DNA of 64,000 bases from Kuschelorhynchus macadamiae (GCA_030620095.1 JAUTXW010000878.1:690501-754500); one strand, 5' to 3'. Numbered from the stretch's first letter, positions 45,546 to 56,510 are shown. Notes: generated by a model from the letters alone, not told the origin. Translations and numbers: made by a program.

Positions 45546-45756
45546 TTTATTTTTTATTTATCTAGTTTCAGCAAATTGATCGGTATTTTATTTGTCGGAC
45601 CTAGTATTTAATCGAACTCATATAACAATTTGGCCGAAGAGAGACGCGCAATTTCTCTAGGTTTATTTATTTATCACAAAATATATTGGATACCCCCAAT
45701 ACAGTGATACAGGGCTTTTAAAAAAACATATGCCATCGTGAGGGATATTCCCCACC

Positions 45757-45759
<3 letters not shown>

Positions 45760-45828
<69 letters not shown>

Positions 45829-45850
45829 TATATACATATATATACATACA
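45760..45850. repeat. (TA)n microsatellite, ~90 bp
   Basis: The longest TA run in the window, becoming TATACATATATATA at its right end. The Ile-Tyr frame over it is not a gene. Confidence 0.95.
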
Positions 45851-45969
45851 TCTTTAAAAACAAAATTATTGATTTCTTTTATACGGATATATGATTGTAA
45901 AAAGATTTAAAAAATATATATCTAAAGATCTTAAAAACCAACAAAGCAAAACATATCATATATGGTATT

Positions 45970-46380
45970 TTCGAAAAGTTCTTTTAAGATATATATAAAT
46001 ATACAGGGTTTGTCATTTGAAAAAATGCAACTTTAGCGTATCCTGTTTTTTGAGACACCCTGTATAATAGTTTTATATATCGCAATAAACTACATTGTAT
46101 TCTCTACAATTTGGTGAAAAAATCATTTTTCTATCTTTAAAAATAAGAGAGTTAAGGGGGTGGTCAAAATTGAGTCAAACACCCTGTACTTTCGCGTTTA
46201 AATAATCGTAATTTAGAAAAATTAAAACTCTCAATTACTTTGTCATTAGGTTATGAATTTTTAAGTCGTAAAAATAAAACTTTTTTGGTTATTTTAGGCG
46301 ACTATCGATTGAAAAGTCTGGTTCTCCGAGAAAAATTTTTCACCAAATTATGAAGTTTTTCTTAAGTAGTTTCAGCATTC
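45970..46380. repeat. Mariner-type non-autonomous remnants
   Basis: ACAGGGTTTGTCATTTGAAA (46001), GAGACACCCTGTATAATAG (46052) and CAAACACCCTGTACTTTCG (46177) are typical inverted termini. They delimit small fragments of ~60 and ~190 bp with no coding capacity. Confidence 0.5.
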
Positions 46381-46589
46381 GTGATGTGTCAAAACCATAC
46401 GATGCATACTTCAGAAAAAAAAGTTAAAATATTTTGTTCTAGACTGCTCATCCGATGGAACAAATCGTCTAGAATCAAATTACATTTCATTGTCCGCAGT
46501 CTTTAGAAATTTGTATCATATCCAATGATATTCTAACAACTCTTTCATCTGTTTATATATTTATATTATTTACCTTTTCAACAAAAATC

Positions 46590-47384
46590 TGGACGTATTC
46601 AGAGAAGGGATGCTCTAAACTTGGCAAAATCCAATCAACACGACTCCAACTTGATCATTCATACAGCCGCTATCGCTGCCAAGCGTACTTGTAAAAGAGA
46701 TCTCTCCAAAGCATTGAAAGAAAACAAAATGCCCTGCCAAGAGCAACACAAATTAAGAAAACGTTGCGAGGGCTAAAAGAACTATTGCCTCTCAGTCCTC
46801 AAGAAGCCTTAGCTTTTTTATTGGATAATAAATCCACTAAACAACAGTATCTGGCCATTCGACAGTGTACTAAAAATAAGAGCTGTGATATATATCCAGC
46901 TTATGAGTATATTAAGCAAACAACACTAGAATGCAGACCATCAGTTATATGTGTGAGTGAAGGATTAGCTAAGGTTCCCCTACAAAATCTTTTTTATCAT
47001 ACTACAAAAAGAATATTATTGGTTCAGGAAGATATTTTAAAGTGCTATTTGGAAATAAATAAAGAAGACATTAACTTTACGTTAATGGCACGCTACGGGT
47101 TTTATGGGAGTTCACACTACACTCACTATAAACAAAAATTTCTCGATGAAAGTTTAACAGATACAATTATGTTTACAACGACACTGACAACTCCACGGAT
47201 TGTAACTTCTAAAGGGGTAGTTATCTGGAATAATCCTATTCTGCAATCCGAGAGATTTTGCAGACCCATAAAGTTGCAAAACGTCAAGGAGACGAAAGAA
47301 CAAGTACTAACCGAAAAAAGAAATCCCGACAAAGAAACCCAAAACTCAACATCTTTTGGTGAAAATACATACATAAAGAAGTAA
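46590..47384 (+). pseudogene. Transib/RAG1-like transposase, N-terminal half (copy 1)
   Basis: An open frame (~46600-46775) ends HTAAIAAKRTCKRDLSKALK. After a shift near 46755 comes a 206-residue frame with LSPQEALAFLLDNKSTKQQY, DIYPAYEYIKQ, CRPSVICVSE, VPLQNLFYHTTKRIL, then YGSSHYTHYKQKF and WNNPILQSERFCRPIKLQ. The last blocks align with D-G-S-..-Y-QKF and W-NP-P-S-RFCRPI in copy 2 (50728-52131). The residue corresponding to the first catalytic Asp is Tyr (TAT at 47104-47106), one base from GAT. Reading then leaves the family after ~47300. It would be the N-terminal part of an RNase-H-like transposase, but it is dead and truncated. Confidence 0.65.
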
Positions 47385-47389
47385 ATTTT

Positions 47390-47985
47390 AAACTCTGACT
47401 TTGATCCACGGGAAATACTTTCTATTTTGACAGGAACTTCATCTAGTCAGGTAGGTCCAATATGTGGTACAATACCTGCACCTTACATACTTTAAATCAG
47501 ATGTTTTCAAACCAAAACAGGATTCTTTACAATACGGTCTATGAATGGGCGAATCAACGAACTGAAGACTATTTTATCCACACTATTCATCAATTTTTAT
47601 TTCGTGCCTTTCAATGTTTGAAAATACCCAAAAAAATTAGTTCCGGTCGAATGGTTCGCGAAAATCAAAGCCTACTTGATTATTTACTCAAAAGACGGTA
47701 TCGCCAAGCAACGAATCGAATGGACCATCCACACTATGCGGACGAATGAATGAATAGTGAGTAGCGCGCTTAAAGGACATTGATTTTTGAGTTTGTCGGA
47801 TCACGAAAATCCAAATTAAAACTAAAGACGTTGCCTATTGAAGTAAAAAATGTTTAGAGTCATACAATACGGATCATCATACAGAAGACGGTGATGATGG
47901 CGAAGGTTGTGATAATTTGGATACTTGTCTTGACGATTTAGGCTTAGATAACTTTGAACTTGGAAGAGAAATGTTAAATATTTAG
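47390..47985 (+). other. Unrecognised coding-like stretch with acidic end
   Basis: A 95-residue frame (47462-47749: LYNTVYEWANQRTEDYFIHT, FQCLKIPKKISSGRMVRENQ) and, in another frame, an acidic tail (EDGDDGEGCDNLDTCLDDLG, ~47880-47945) ending at a stop near 47984. The two are separated by stops. I do not recognise the family. It could be the remains of another transposon protein downstream of the Transib-like fragment. Low confidence that it is a gene. Confidence 0.3.
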
Positions 47986-48365
47986 TAATAATTATGGTCT
48001 TTATTAAGATTTGTGCAAAATAGATGTTTTTTTGACAATTTTCACATATTTGCTTTGTTCAATTTCCGTATGTTTCTTTGAAAATCTTAAATAAATTTCG
48101 TTAACAACATGGGGTTTCTTTAAAAAAAAACATAGGTAGATTTCAATTTTATAAAATTGCCTAGCACTTACAATCATTATTAGAAATTCAAAAAAATGAC
48201 AGGGGATTTTTTCACCAAAACTCAACTCAACTTTGTTTTAAAAACATAACACTCAAACTGGTTTGAAATATACCGTCATAAACACATGTTCGTTTTTTTT
48301 CTGTTTATGGCCAAAATAACTCAATTCTATCCCATAGCGCCCTACTCTGATCTTACGCTATAATC

Positions 48366-49640
48366 AGTGGCGGCTTGTTAGGGGAGGCAGGGGAAGATTC
48401 TACAAAATTTGATTTGCCATTAAATAATATATTTCAGATTTGTTGTCAGATTCGTGAACGTAGCCGAGTTTAAAATCGCTTGCCGACAAGCTATTAGCGA
48501 GTCGAAGAAAAGCTAGCAACGCAGCATAATATCGGTTATGTCTCGCTGTCTTGTTCCGACTCTCGTGTGATCTCTCTTGCCAGAGGCTTGCTGGGGTTCC
48601 GATGACTATTCCTGTCATACATACTTTTTAAACGCGCTGGTATTGTTTCTAATACACATATGAAGGGGTGACCGGAGGCAGAACCACCTTCGCTACAAGT
48701 GTATACGAAATGTTATGATTTTATGATTATGCTGCGAAAATTGAATAAATTCGGGCGCGGAAGACGGTATATCGTTTATTGCTTTGACAGTTTAGTTATA
48801 TTTATGTAGGTCGGAAGGTTTAATACTTATTTCGTCCTGATTTTACGTGTTAATATTTACTTTCTAGTGTGTAGATGTAGATACTGTGTAGGGATAAGCC
48901 GAGTAAGTTTATATTATATTTTATTTAACGAAATTTTTGACTATAAAATGAAGTGTGCATCATCTGAAATGAACAACATTGTCAGGAATTGTGAAGATAT
49001 TGTTAAGTTTTCTCATTAACGTTAAATTCGAAAGGTTGTCGTATGATGATAAATTATTCATAACATAGTTAGGTGTTCCCCATCCCGATTTAAGTAAAAT
49101 TATCATAAATCAAGGGAAACCGCCCCGTATTTTTTTCAATTCTTGTAATGTAAATGGCTTAGAGGTAGCCCATATTAAAAAAAAATATGTTGATGGCCGT
49201 GCTTATTATTTTCGAATAATGAAGATGTATGGTCAAATAACGGATACGACAATCTAAAAAATTTGCCTCGTTTTTTAGAAAGACATTCATAATGTCAGAA
49301 GAATATTAGATGTGGATGTAAATTGCATCTTTTGGGGAAACAAAATATGAATATTGCGAACGTTTTAGACAGAGTTCATCAATTGGAAATTCAAAGATAT
49401 AATGATTCCGTTACAAAAAATAGGGAAATATTGAAGAAGTTGATAGATATTTGTATTTTTCTTTGCAACCAGGATTTAGGCTTTCGAGGGCACGACGAAA
49501 CATCGGAATCTTTAAACAAAGGAAATTTTAAATAACTTGTCTGTTTATTGGCTAAATGGCATAATATATTCAAATATTTTTTCGATGCAAATTCTGTTCT
49601 TGCAGGGACGTCAAAAACTGTACATAATGAGTCCTAACGC
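48366..49640 (+). mobile_element. hAT-type element remnant, 3' truncated
   Basis: Starts CAGTGGCGGCTTGTTAGGGG at 48367, a typical hAT terminus. A non-coding leader (48390-48930) comes before a decayed transposase (48951-49625). The expected inverse terminus was not found; sequence changes character near 49640. The 72-residue minus-strand frame 48400-48618 lies in the leader and is unsupported. Confidence 0.65.
48951..49625 (+). pseudogene. hAT transposase N-terminal part (TTF/ZMYM-like)
   Basis: Broken frames read VWSNNGYDNLKNLPRFLERH (49227-49287, then a stop). Next comes LLGKQNMNIANVLDRVHQLE and KNREILKKLIDICIFL, then DLGFRGHDETSESLNKGNFK (49323-49535), a stop, and ANSVLAGTSKTVHNE (~49585-49625). 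The block L-FRGHDE-S-S-N-GN is highly characteristic of hAT transposases of the ZMYM/ZNF862-like group. The catalytic and dimerisation parts are missing. A short MKCASSEMNN frame at 48951 may be the original start region. Dead. Confidence 0.8.
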
Positions 49641-50727
49641 TGGAACCTGTGGTGGAAGATAGATCAAAATACAAGAATTCTAACCACACTACACCACAAC
49701 TTGTTACGTTCTGGCCTCGCGTTTCGCTAACCAAGTTAGCATCATCAGCAGATGATATAAACTAAAGTAACTTATGCTAACCGAGAATATTTATAGGTAA
49801 ATGTGGTCACACTTGGTTGCACCCGACTGCAACGTTGTTAAGTAAACAATAGAGAGGACTATAGGAAATAGGCCCTCTGTCTTTATTTAGTGCTTTCTTA
49901 CCACATTTAACTATTTCTATACACTCAAATGCATCCAATAATTTATTACTAGATACATTTTTAATCAACAAATAGCAAGCCATGACAGAAAACAAAAAAG
50001 TTATGAGGCCGCAAACAAAAATGTTTTTATCAAAACTGCTGTCACCATGTCACATTTATAATATTTGGTCAGACACTAGTACACTGTAAAGAGTTGTTAT
50101 ATATATTTTTTTGAACATTTAATAAAGGAAGATACTACAGTAGGTAAGACAATTTTATATAGGTAGTATGGAATATGTTTAATGTATTCCTTTTTATGCT
50201 GGAGGGCATTTATCTATTAGTACTTACAATTTAATTTTTTTTTATTTATTTCAAATTTTATTTAGGTATTCAGTTATGTTCCGGAAATTTCCGGAACTTT
50301 GTTTATACGCTATAAAGCGGCTTAGGGTTTCTTTATTATCGTTATGAAAAAAAAATGCTAATATTTGCTAACGTGGACATTTGGCTATTATAAACTTCCT
50401 ATGTGTTAGGCAATGTATCATATAATGTAATAATATTTGAAAATGGGTTAATTGAATTGGGCAGATAGGCATATTTTAAAAAGTTGTGTTTAATTAATTT
50501 TAAAATACAAGGTCAGTAGATATAAATTTCGATCTGGACTATTTCATGATACCGGGTGTAAATTAGAGAAAAAAATATATTCAAAAATATAAAATAATTT
50601 TCAAAAAATCATTATTCAATATGTAATTTTAACAGTTACTGGGACCAAAAACTTAATATTTATTATTAAAATGATTATGTACGGGTCATTTTTTTCTGAT
50701 AAATTATTTTTTATAATATTGTACTTC
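49641..50727. other. No clear gene; possible Penelope-type terminal fragment
   Basis: 49715-49750 contains GCGTTTCGCTAACCAAGTTA followed by GCATCATCAG, a pattern I associate with terminal regions of Penelope-like elements; this is weak. The remainder (49800-50727) is AT-rich. The 62-residue minus frame at 49807-49995 has no recognisable motif. Confidence 0.35.
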
Positions 50728-52131
50728 AGCATCACATAACAGGAAAGGATTGTCTAGACATCAATATGAGATAATTCGTAGAAATAACAAAGAACTATAT
50801 CCTTGTTATACTTTGGTTCAAAGAGAAAAATTTACTTGTTACCCAAAAAAAACTGACTATACTATTACAGACATAAGTGCTGAAGTGTCTCTTCAGTCTT
50901 TATTTGATCTTACTTCTGAACGTTTATGTGCCTTGATTATCGAAGATCTTGCGAGGTTGTCACCTGAAGAATGCCAACAACTATGTTTGGTCTCGAAATG
51001 GGAATGTGATGGTTCGGCTGAAAATCAGTATAATCAAAAATTTGAAGTTCACACCAATAACGATGCACACTTATTTTTAAGCTCATTTGTACCTCTTCAA
51101 CTTTTTGTTAAATCTAAACCTAAAAAAAAATTATTTGGCAGAATCCAAGACCGGGTTCACCCAGGTTTTGCAGACCAATAAGATTTAGATTTGTACGCGA
51201 GACAGTTGAAGAAACTAAAGCTGAATTTAATCATATCGACAATCAAATCAAATCTCTTTTGCCGACAAGTATGATCAAAAGTAATTTGCTAATTTCTGTT
51301 TGTAACTCTCTGACAAATACCACCTCCACTCAGAAATGTTATATATGCGGGGCTATCAGTAAGGATTTTAATAATTTGGATAAAGTAATTTTAAGACCAG
51401 TAACACAAGATAAATTTAAATTTGGCATATCAATCCTACACGCCCGCATTCGCTTCTTAGAGAGTATTTTATACCTTTCTTACAAAATACCAATAGGAAA
51501 GTGGCAAACAAGAAACACCGCAGAAAAGGAATTAGTTCAAGAAACAAAGAAAAAAATTCAAACTCAATTTAGGAACGAGTGCGGAATGATTGTGGATATA
51601 CCTAAGGCAGGGTTTGGAAACACAAACAATGGTAATTTATCTCGTAGATTTTTTGAAAACTGTGAATTATCTAGCAGAATAACAGGCGTCAACATTGAAC
51701 TTATCAAAAAATATAAAATTGTATTAGAAACTATAAGTAGTAGTCACAAAATAAATACAGAATTATTCAAACAATTTACTTTAGAAACAGTTCACAAAGT
51801 TTTGTTACACGGAGGCGAAATAATATAAAATGCACTCTTGCCCATAGGGCAGCTCTCAGAAGAGGCTGCAGAATACCGTAACAAGGATTTCAGGAAATTC
51901 AGAGAAAATTTTTCTAGGAAAATTTCCCGTAAAGCTTCCAATGCTGACATTTATAACAGGTTGCTTCTTAGTTCAGACCCTATATTAACATCTATGTGTC
52001 CTCTTCCTTCGATAAATCGCAAACATTTTTCTAAAGAAACCATAGAAATGTTGCTACCTGGTGAAGATGATAACATACATGAAGATTTGGAATTTAGTGA
52101 TGAAGATCCTCATTACACTTTTGATGATTAA
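50728..52131 (+). pseudogene. Transib/RAG1-like transposase, middle and C-terminal part (copy 2)
   Basis: An acceptor-like site (TTGTACTTCAG) precedes KGLSRHQYEIIRRNN. Then VSLQSLFDLTSERL, CDGSAENQYNQKF (first Asp at ~51008) and SSFVPLQLFVKSK follow. A one-base shift in an A9 run (~51122) leads to WQNPRPGSPRFCRPIRF. CYIC (Cys codons 51337, 51346) gives C-x2-C; ILHARIRFLESILYLSYKI and NNGNLSRRFFEN follow, and HKVLLH (51793-51810) gives H-x4-H with GGEII. An in-frame TAA is at 51826. Then PIGQLSEEAAEYRNKDFRKF carries the likely catalytic Glu at ~51859, and RKISRKASN follows. RAG1 has the same order (CTLC, FARKL, H-x4-H EII, SEGNESGNK-FR-FR). Only one frameshift and one stop separate it from a continuous frame. 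The N-terminus is absent. Confidence 0.75.
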
Positions 52132-52134
52132 TTC

Positions 52135-52589
52135 ATGATTTGCATTTTCTTTCCGTGTATCAGACCTTAATCTGTAATAATTATCATTGAACACATACTT
52201 AATTTTTTAGTGCATTTCCTTTTATTCCGTTTACGTACGTAATTTTATACTGTACTCCTTTATTAATATTAAATTTCAAATATCAATAATTAATTCAAAG
52301 TTTTTGTGCGACCTTGTTTCCATTAATGTATTGAAATAACGAAAGTGAATCTGTTAACCAATAAGATGCACGTCGCCTTATGAATTTTAATAATAGCTTG
52401 TATCTACTTAAAATCCATATGTAAGGTGAGACGAAGTTTTATCAAAATGTACCACTTAATAGCCCAGATTTTAAGATGACCCTGTATATTTTCTAAATAT
52501 AAACATAAAATTATTATATAAACACAAAAATATATTATTTGAACTCACACTTACTTAAAATTCTCATTTTTTTTGTATTTCAATTTTGT
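52135..52589. other. No gene recognised
   Basis: AT-rich sequence after the Transib-like pseudogene. The inverted terminus of that element was not found here. Contains GATGACCCTGTATATTTTC at ~52476, a possible mariner-type end. Confidence 0.4.
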
Positions 52590-52888
52590 CCGCTTTTATT
52601 AGACAAATACCCCTATGTGCAACGCTTGAATGTTCTGTTCTTACTTATCTTAAATGTGTCATGTGTTCTTTAAAACGAATGTTTATGGAGCGTTTAGTTT
52701 GCCCAACATATTTTAGTTCGCAGTCATTAAAGCTAATTTCATAGATGCCAGTCCTCTCCTTCAAGCCGACTTTATTTTTAGGGTTTCCAAGGAGATTTTT
52801 CAAACGGTTCTCCGTGGTGTAGGCTACTCTAAAAACCTACTTTTTTAAATACTTTTTCTAGACCTCTCGTATATCTGGGATCATATGG
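52590..52888 (-). pseudogene. Penelope-like element C-terminus (GIY-YIG)
   Basis: The minus strand reads PYDPRYTRGLEKVFKKVGF, then RLKNLLGNPKNKVGLKERTG, then IYEISFNDCELKYVGQTKRS and a KEHMTHLR block. This is the RT-end to GIY-YIG transition of Penelope-like elements (NPK-K, then G-IY-I...YVGQT-R...EH). A frameshift lies near 52845 and a stop follows HLR. It is a separate lineage from those at 9830, 20111 and 31190. Confidence 0.8.
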
Positions 52889-52935
52889 GATTACTATGAA
52901 CTTATTAGGAGGCTCCCAATAAGTTCATAGTAATC
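52889..52935. repeat. Perfect 18-bp hairpin with 11-nt loop
   Basis: GATTACTATGAACTTATT, loop AGGAGGCTCCC, then the exact reverse complement. It lies at the upstream end of the Penelope-like fragment and probably arose by a local inverted duplication, since Penelope-like coding sequence ends at it. Confidence 0.9.
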
Positions 52936-52939
52936 TGCT

Positions 52940-53419
52940 ATATTCTTGCCATACACGGGCGTTGAATATTCGTAAAATGATTTATAATGACACCTTTAGG
53001 CCACAAGGTTGAACATAAATGTTTCGATCCTCATATCCTCACAGTAAGCCTGAAAGATGCACGCTACTTTTTTTCGTTTTTTCGCTTATATCTTCAAAAC
53101 CATCCATTTTTTCGAGAACAACGTCCGAACACAAAGTTGTAGAGCATTAAATTTCCTTCCTTAGTCAAAATTATGTTTTAACCCAATACTTACCAAAAAT
53201 ACAGCAAATCAAAATGGAAAAAGTTTCTCAAAAAGTAAAAAAAACTTAACATAACTTACATTATTCAACATATTTATGTATACTATATATACCATGTATA
53301 CCCGCCTGACCCCCCCCCCCCACGTCCCCTTCAAGCATATACATACTGAAATCTATGCATGTATTCTATAAACATGTAAATTACACAAAACACTAAAGTC
53401 TTACACGTGAAAGTCATAT
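52940..53419. other. No gene recognised; contains a C13 run
   Basis: Unassigned sequence. A poly-C tract (~53308-53321) follows CCCGCCTGA. The TTTTTTCG-rich block near 53080 and TCTTCAAAACCATCCATTTT resemble common terminal sequences of insect repeats, without a firm family. Confidence 0.4.
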
Positions 53420-54065
53420 AAATAACAAATGTACATTAGGCCTCCGTTCGCCTTGATCTTTCTGGTACAAGTGGCAAATCGTCATCACTATCGTCATGCT
53501 TGTTTTTTTCCTCCTGGAATCATTAGCTGGAAAATTTCCTTGTGAAATTGTAGCGCAGTGTGTTGTGTTTGAAAACATAAACTCGGCGACGAGTGCAGCA
53601 ATGACCGCCGATGTCATTATGTTGCTTTGATGCTCTGGTATTTGAGGCCAACAGAATACCCCTTGAATACTATGGCAATTCTCCCAAAATGTCTCTGCAC
53701 ATAACCCACGTAAGTGGTACACACCACATCAAATGTAGCTTCTTTTGATTTGCTCCATACAATCTTATGCAGCAGGTAGATTGTTAAAGACTACTTCGGC
53801 TTATATAGTACTGAATGCCTCATACATACATCGACTTGCTGTCTTTTTGAATACCTTCCTCTCTGAAAAGGGACATTGGGAAAGGGGCTAGCTCGTACTT
53901 AATAGGTTGGAGGTCAGTATTTGACTGTTTAGTGATGCAAATCCGTTGAAAGAGAGTTAGAGGGTGTACTGTGAACTTTTCATTTTCAAAGAACAGGAAA
54001 CGGATTGCTTGTTTCAAACAGGTCTTCATACTAGTGATGTATCTACAGTTCACACAAAGTAGTAG
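53420..54065 (-). pseudogene. Transposon-associated protein of unknown function, fragment
   Basis: The minus strand reads LTLFQRICITKQSNTDLQPI, YELAPFPMSLFREEGIQK, a stop, then LLHKIVWSKSKEATFDVVCT, TYVGYVQRHFG and IVFKGYSVGLKYQSIKAT and another stop (53640-54050). I recall this pattern (LF-R+CI-KK, YELAP+P-+LF, HK--W, Y--YV--H+G, VFDGY) from a protein repeated in many insect genomes, often next to a nuclease-like domain, but I cannot name the family. Here the DGY is KGY. The frame at 53414-53722 is an out-of-frame shadow of it. Confidence 0.5.
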
Positions 54066-54129
54066 TCCACCCCATCACGAGCAAAGAACCCTGTACTAAT
54101 TTACAGTAGATCTGTGAAATGGTGCTTGT

Positions 54130-54330
54130 TTAATTAACTTTCCACCTCCTTTTGAAGAGATTTGGAATAAACCAAAAAAATGAGAAATCTTTCAACACCC
54201 TGTATCTCAGAAATAAAGCGAGATCGGACTCCTGTTGATATGAACTTTTAGTTTTATTTTTGGGTGGGAAATCTCCCCACAAGCGATTGCACACGTTTTT
54301 TGAAACACCCTGTGTATACATTTCAATAAA
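54130..54330. repeat. Mariner-type terminal fragment(s)
   Basis: CAACACCCTGTATCTCAG (54195) and GAAACACCCTGTGTATAC (54300) are typical mariner-like ends, separated by ~105 bp containing GGTGGGAAATCTCCCCACAA. Non-coding; the 80-residue minus frame is chance. Confidence 0.5.
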
Positions 54331-54442
54331 TCCAATGAATAAAAATATGACTACTAAAATACTGTACACCAACTTAATAATCTAAATAATCAGCATTAAA
54401 CTAGTTAGAGTTGTCGGGCAGCAACAAAAAGATGATGCATCA

Positions 54443-55200
54443 CTAAACACATCCTAAAGGAATTGCAAGAAGTGGAAAAATGTTAATGTCATAATTGGAA
54501 TTAAGAAAATGTTTAGCACGTTTAGTACAGGCTATCCATAATCTTAGGTAAACTAGACCGGATACTAACATCCCCGTAATTTTCCACATTTTGAAGGTTG
54601 CCTGCTTTAAATATAGGTGTAATGAAGCCATATTTCCAAATGTTCCGGAACACACAAACGCCTGAAAACTTATTAAAAAGTACAGCATTTCGTTCAGTTA
54701 AGGAGTAAATACACCGTTTGATAAAATAATTAGAATGACCATCAGGTCCGGATGAAAGTTTATCAACAATTGAGCAAATTAAGTCAAAAACATCTACCAT
54801 CCTGACCGAATTACAGCTGATATCCGCAGTAGCAAAGAGGGTGTTAGGAGCTGCTTTACAGCTGAATATGTCTTTAAAAAAGTCGACAAAAAAGTCAACT
54901 ATACTCTGACCCCCAACTGCCATTATCTCATTGAGAAACATAGTGTTAGGATACCCGCAAGAGTATTTTTTGCGGTTAATGAAACACCTACAGAATATCT
55001 TATCCTATTTTCTAAACAGTCTATATATGCCCTACAACAGTTATTTCTTAACATGACACATCTAGCCCTAAACTCTAAGAATCAAATAAAGTCTGAGTGC
55101 AAACCACTCTTTTTAAAGTTAATATGTGCTATTTTTTATCGATAATAGCAAGCTTTAGTTTAGGACTCAACCAGTGAAGAAAGTTAGTGTCCACGGTCCT
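54443..55200 (-). pseudogene. LINE reverse transcriptase N-terminal part
   Basis: The frame 54522-54941 reads LICSIVDKLSSGPDGHSNYF, IKRCIYSLTERNAVLFNKF, NIWKYGFITPIFKAGNLQNV and ENYGDVSIRS. This is the start of a non-LTR RT (GPDGI-N-FLK, L-LFN, WK-A-I-PIFK-G, NYRPIS). Upstream (to ~55200) are traces of the endonuclease-RT connection. The sequence stops before the catalytic YADD. It resembles the Jockey/CR1 group. The C-terminal RT fragment at 58880-60070 is on the same strand but in the wrong order to be the remainder of one interrupted copy. Confidence 0.8.
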
Positions 55201-55544
55201 TTTTAGAATCTTATTTTATTATTAATATCTGAATTAGCAATTCGTCACGTATAAGTTGTAATACAATAACCACAATTTATTTGACGTTGTGTTTTTTAAT
55301 GCAATGGAAAAACTGACAAATAAAAATATTTGTGACTAAACCTTTGTAAACCAAAACCTTTTCTTTGATACAATAAGAAAAAAATAAATAGCTTTCTAGT
55401 TTCTAGTAAACATAACAATAAACGGAATATAATAAATAAAAAGATCTGAAAAATGGGTAAATAATAATTAAAAGTTAAAAAGTTTGTATGTTAGAAGAAA
55501 AAGAAGCTTGTCTGCTAGCATTGTATAATTATGTAATGCTGCTA
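55201..55544. other. AT-rich, no gene recognised
   Basis: No frame, repeat or motif that I can support between the LINE fragment and the foldback that starts at ~55545. Confidence 0.4.
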
Positions 55545-56510
55545 TTCTAGTTCACAAACTCAAACTGGTGCTAATTCTTGATACTGCTAGTAAAAATGAC
55601 GTCTAGATAAATGTGCAAAAATTTCAGACCCGCACAAAAATAATTTCAGATGTTATTAACAAATTAAAAAAAAAAGAAGTTTAGTTTTTTTTTACCAATA
55701 ACTCGGAAACTGTTAACATTTAGTAAGTTAAAAAAAAAGAAACTTAAACAGGAAGAAATTTTCAATAAAAAAGTTCCTCCCGGAACTCTACTTCTATTAT
55801 TAATAATTTTAATTTAAAGTTGAAAATAGAGCTCTGAACTCGGCGAGCGCTAAGTCGTTACGATGCCCCAAAGCGGCCGTAACAAGTGAAAATATTGTTA
55901 GAGTTTTCGTTTATATTTCAAGACGGATAATTGTTAAACAAAAGCCACTAAGATTATTTTATTTCGTGAAGACTTCAGTACAACTATATTATATATTATG
56001 AAATTGCGATGTTTTTAGTTGTTATAATCTATTAGTTATTAATTATTGAAGTTAACAATTTTTTAGTTCTTTTGTTAGCTTCGATAAAAATTATTGAACA
56101 TTTTTTTTCATCGGGATATTGTCCTTTCAAGTGTTTTGATACTACCATAGTTATTTTAAATTTTTAAATCAATATTTAATAGTATAAAAAAATGTTTACT
56201 TGTTACGGTCGGTTTTGGAGCATCGTAACTCTATTCTCAACATTGAATTAAAATTATTAAGAATAGAGATAGCGTTCCGGGACTCTGTACTTTTTTTATT
56301 GGGAATTTCTTTCCCTTAACAAATGAAAGAAATATTAATAGTCCGAGCAAAAAACTAAACTCCTTTATATCTTAATTTGTTAATAACTGTTGAAATTGTT
56401 ATCTACGGATTTGAAAGTTTTGCACTAGTCCAATGAGCCCTCCCTAACTAATATTTTTACTAACAGTATCATCAAGAATTTTGAGTGTTTGAACTAGACT
56501 ATAGGTTTTA
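55545..56510. mobile_element. Foldback element with ~360-bp arms
   Basis: The left arm (55545-55905) and right arm (56185-56510) are diverged reverse complements. Shared blocks include CTAGTTCA-AAACTCAAA, TTATTAACAAATTAA, AGTTCCTCCCGGAACTCT against its partner, TTAATAATTTTAATT and GTTACGATGC-CCAAA-C. A ~280-bp centre is unpaired. No transposase. Probably a MITE-like non-autonomous element. Confidence 0.75.

Noticed and set aside
46590..52131. One spliced Transib-like gene spanning both fragments
   Set aside because: The two fragments overlap in homologous N-terminal sequence, so they are two copies, with a hAT remnant between them.
53414..53722. 102-residue minus-strand frame
   Set aside because: The conserved reading lies in another frame of the same strand (HKIVWSK... 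YVGYVQRHFG); this one is a shadow.
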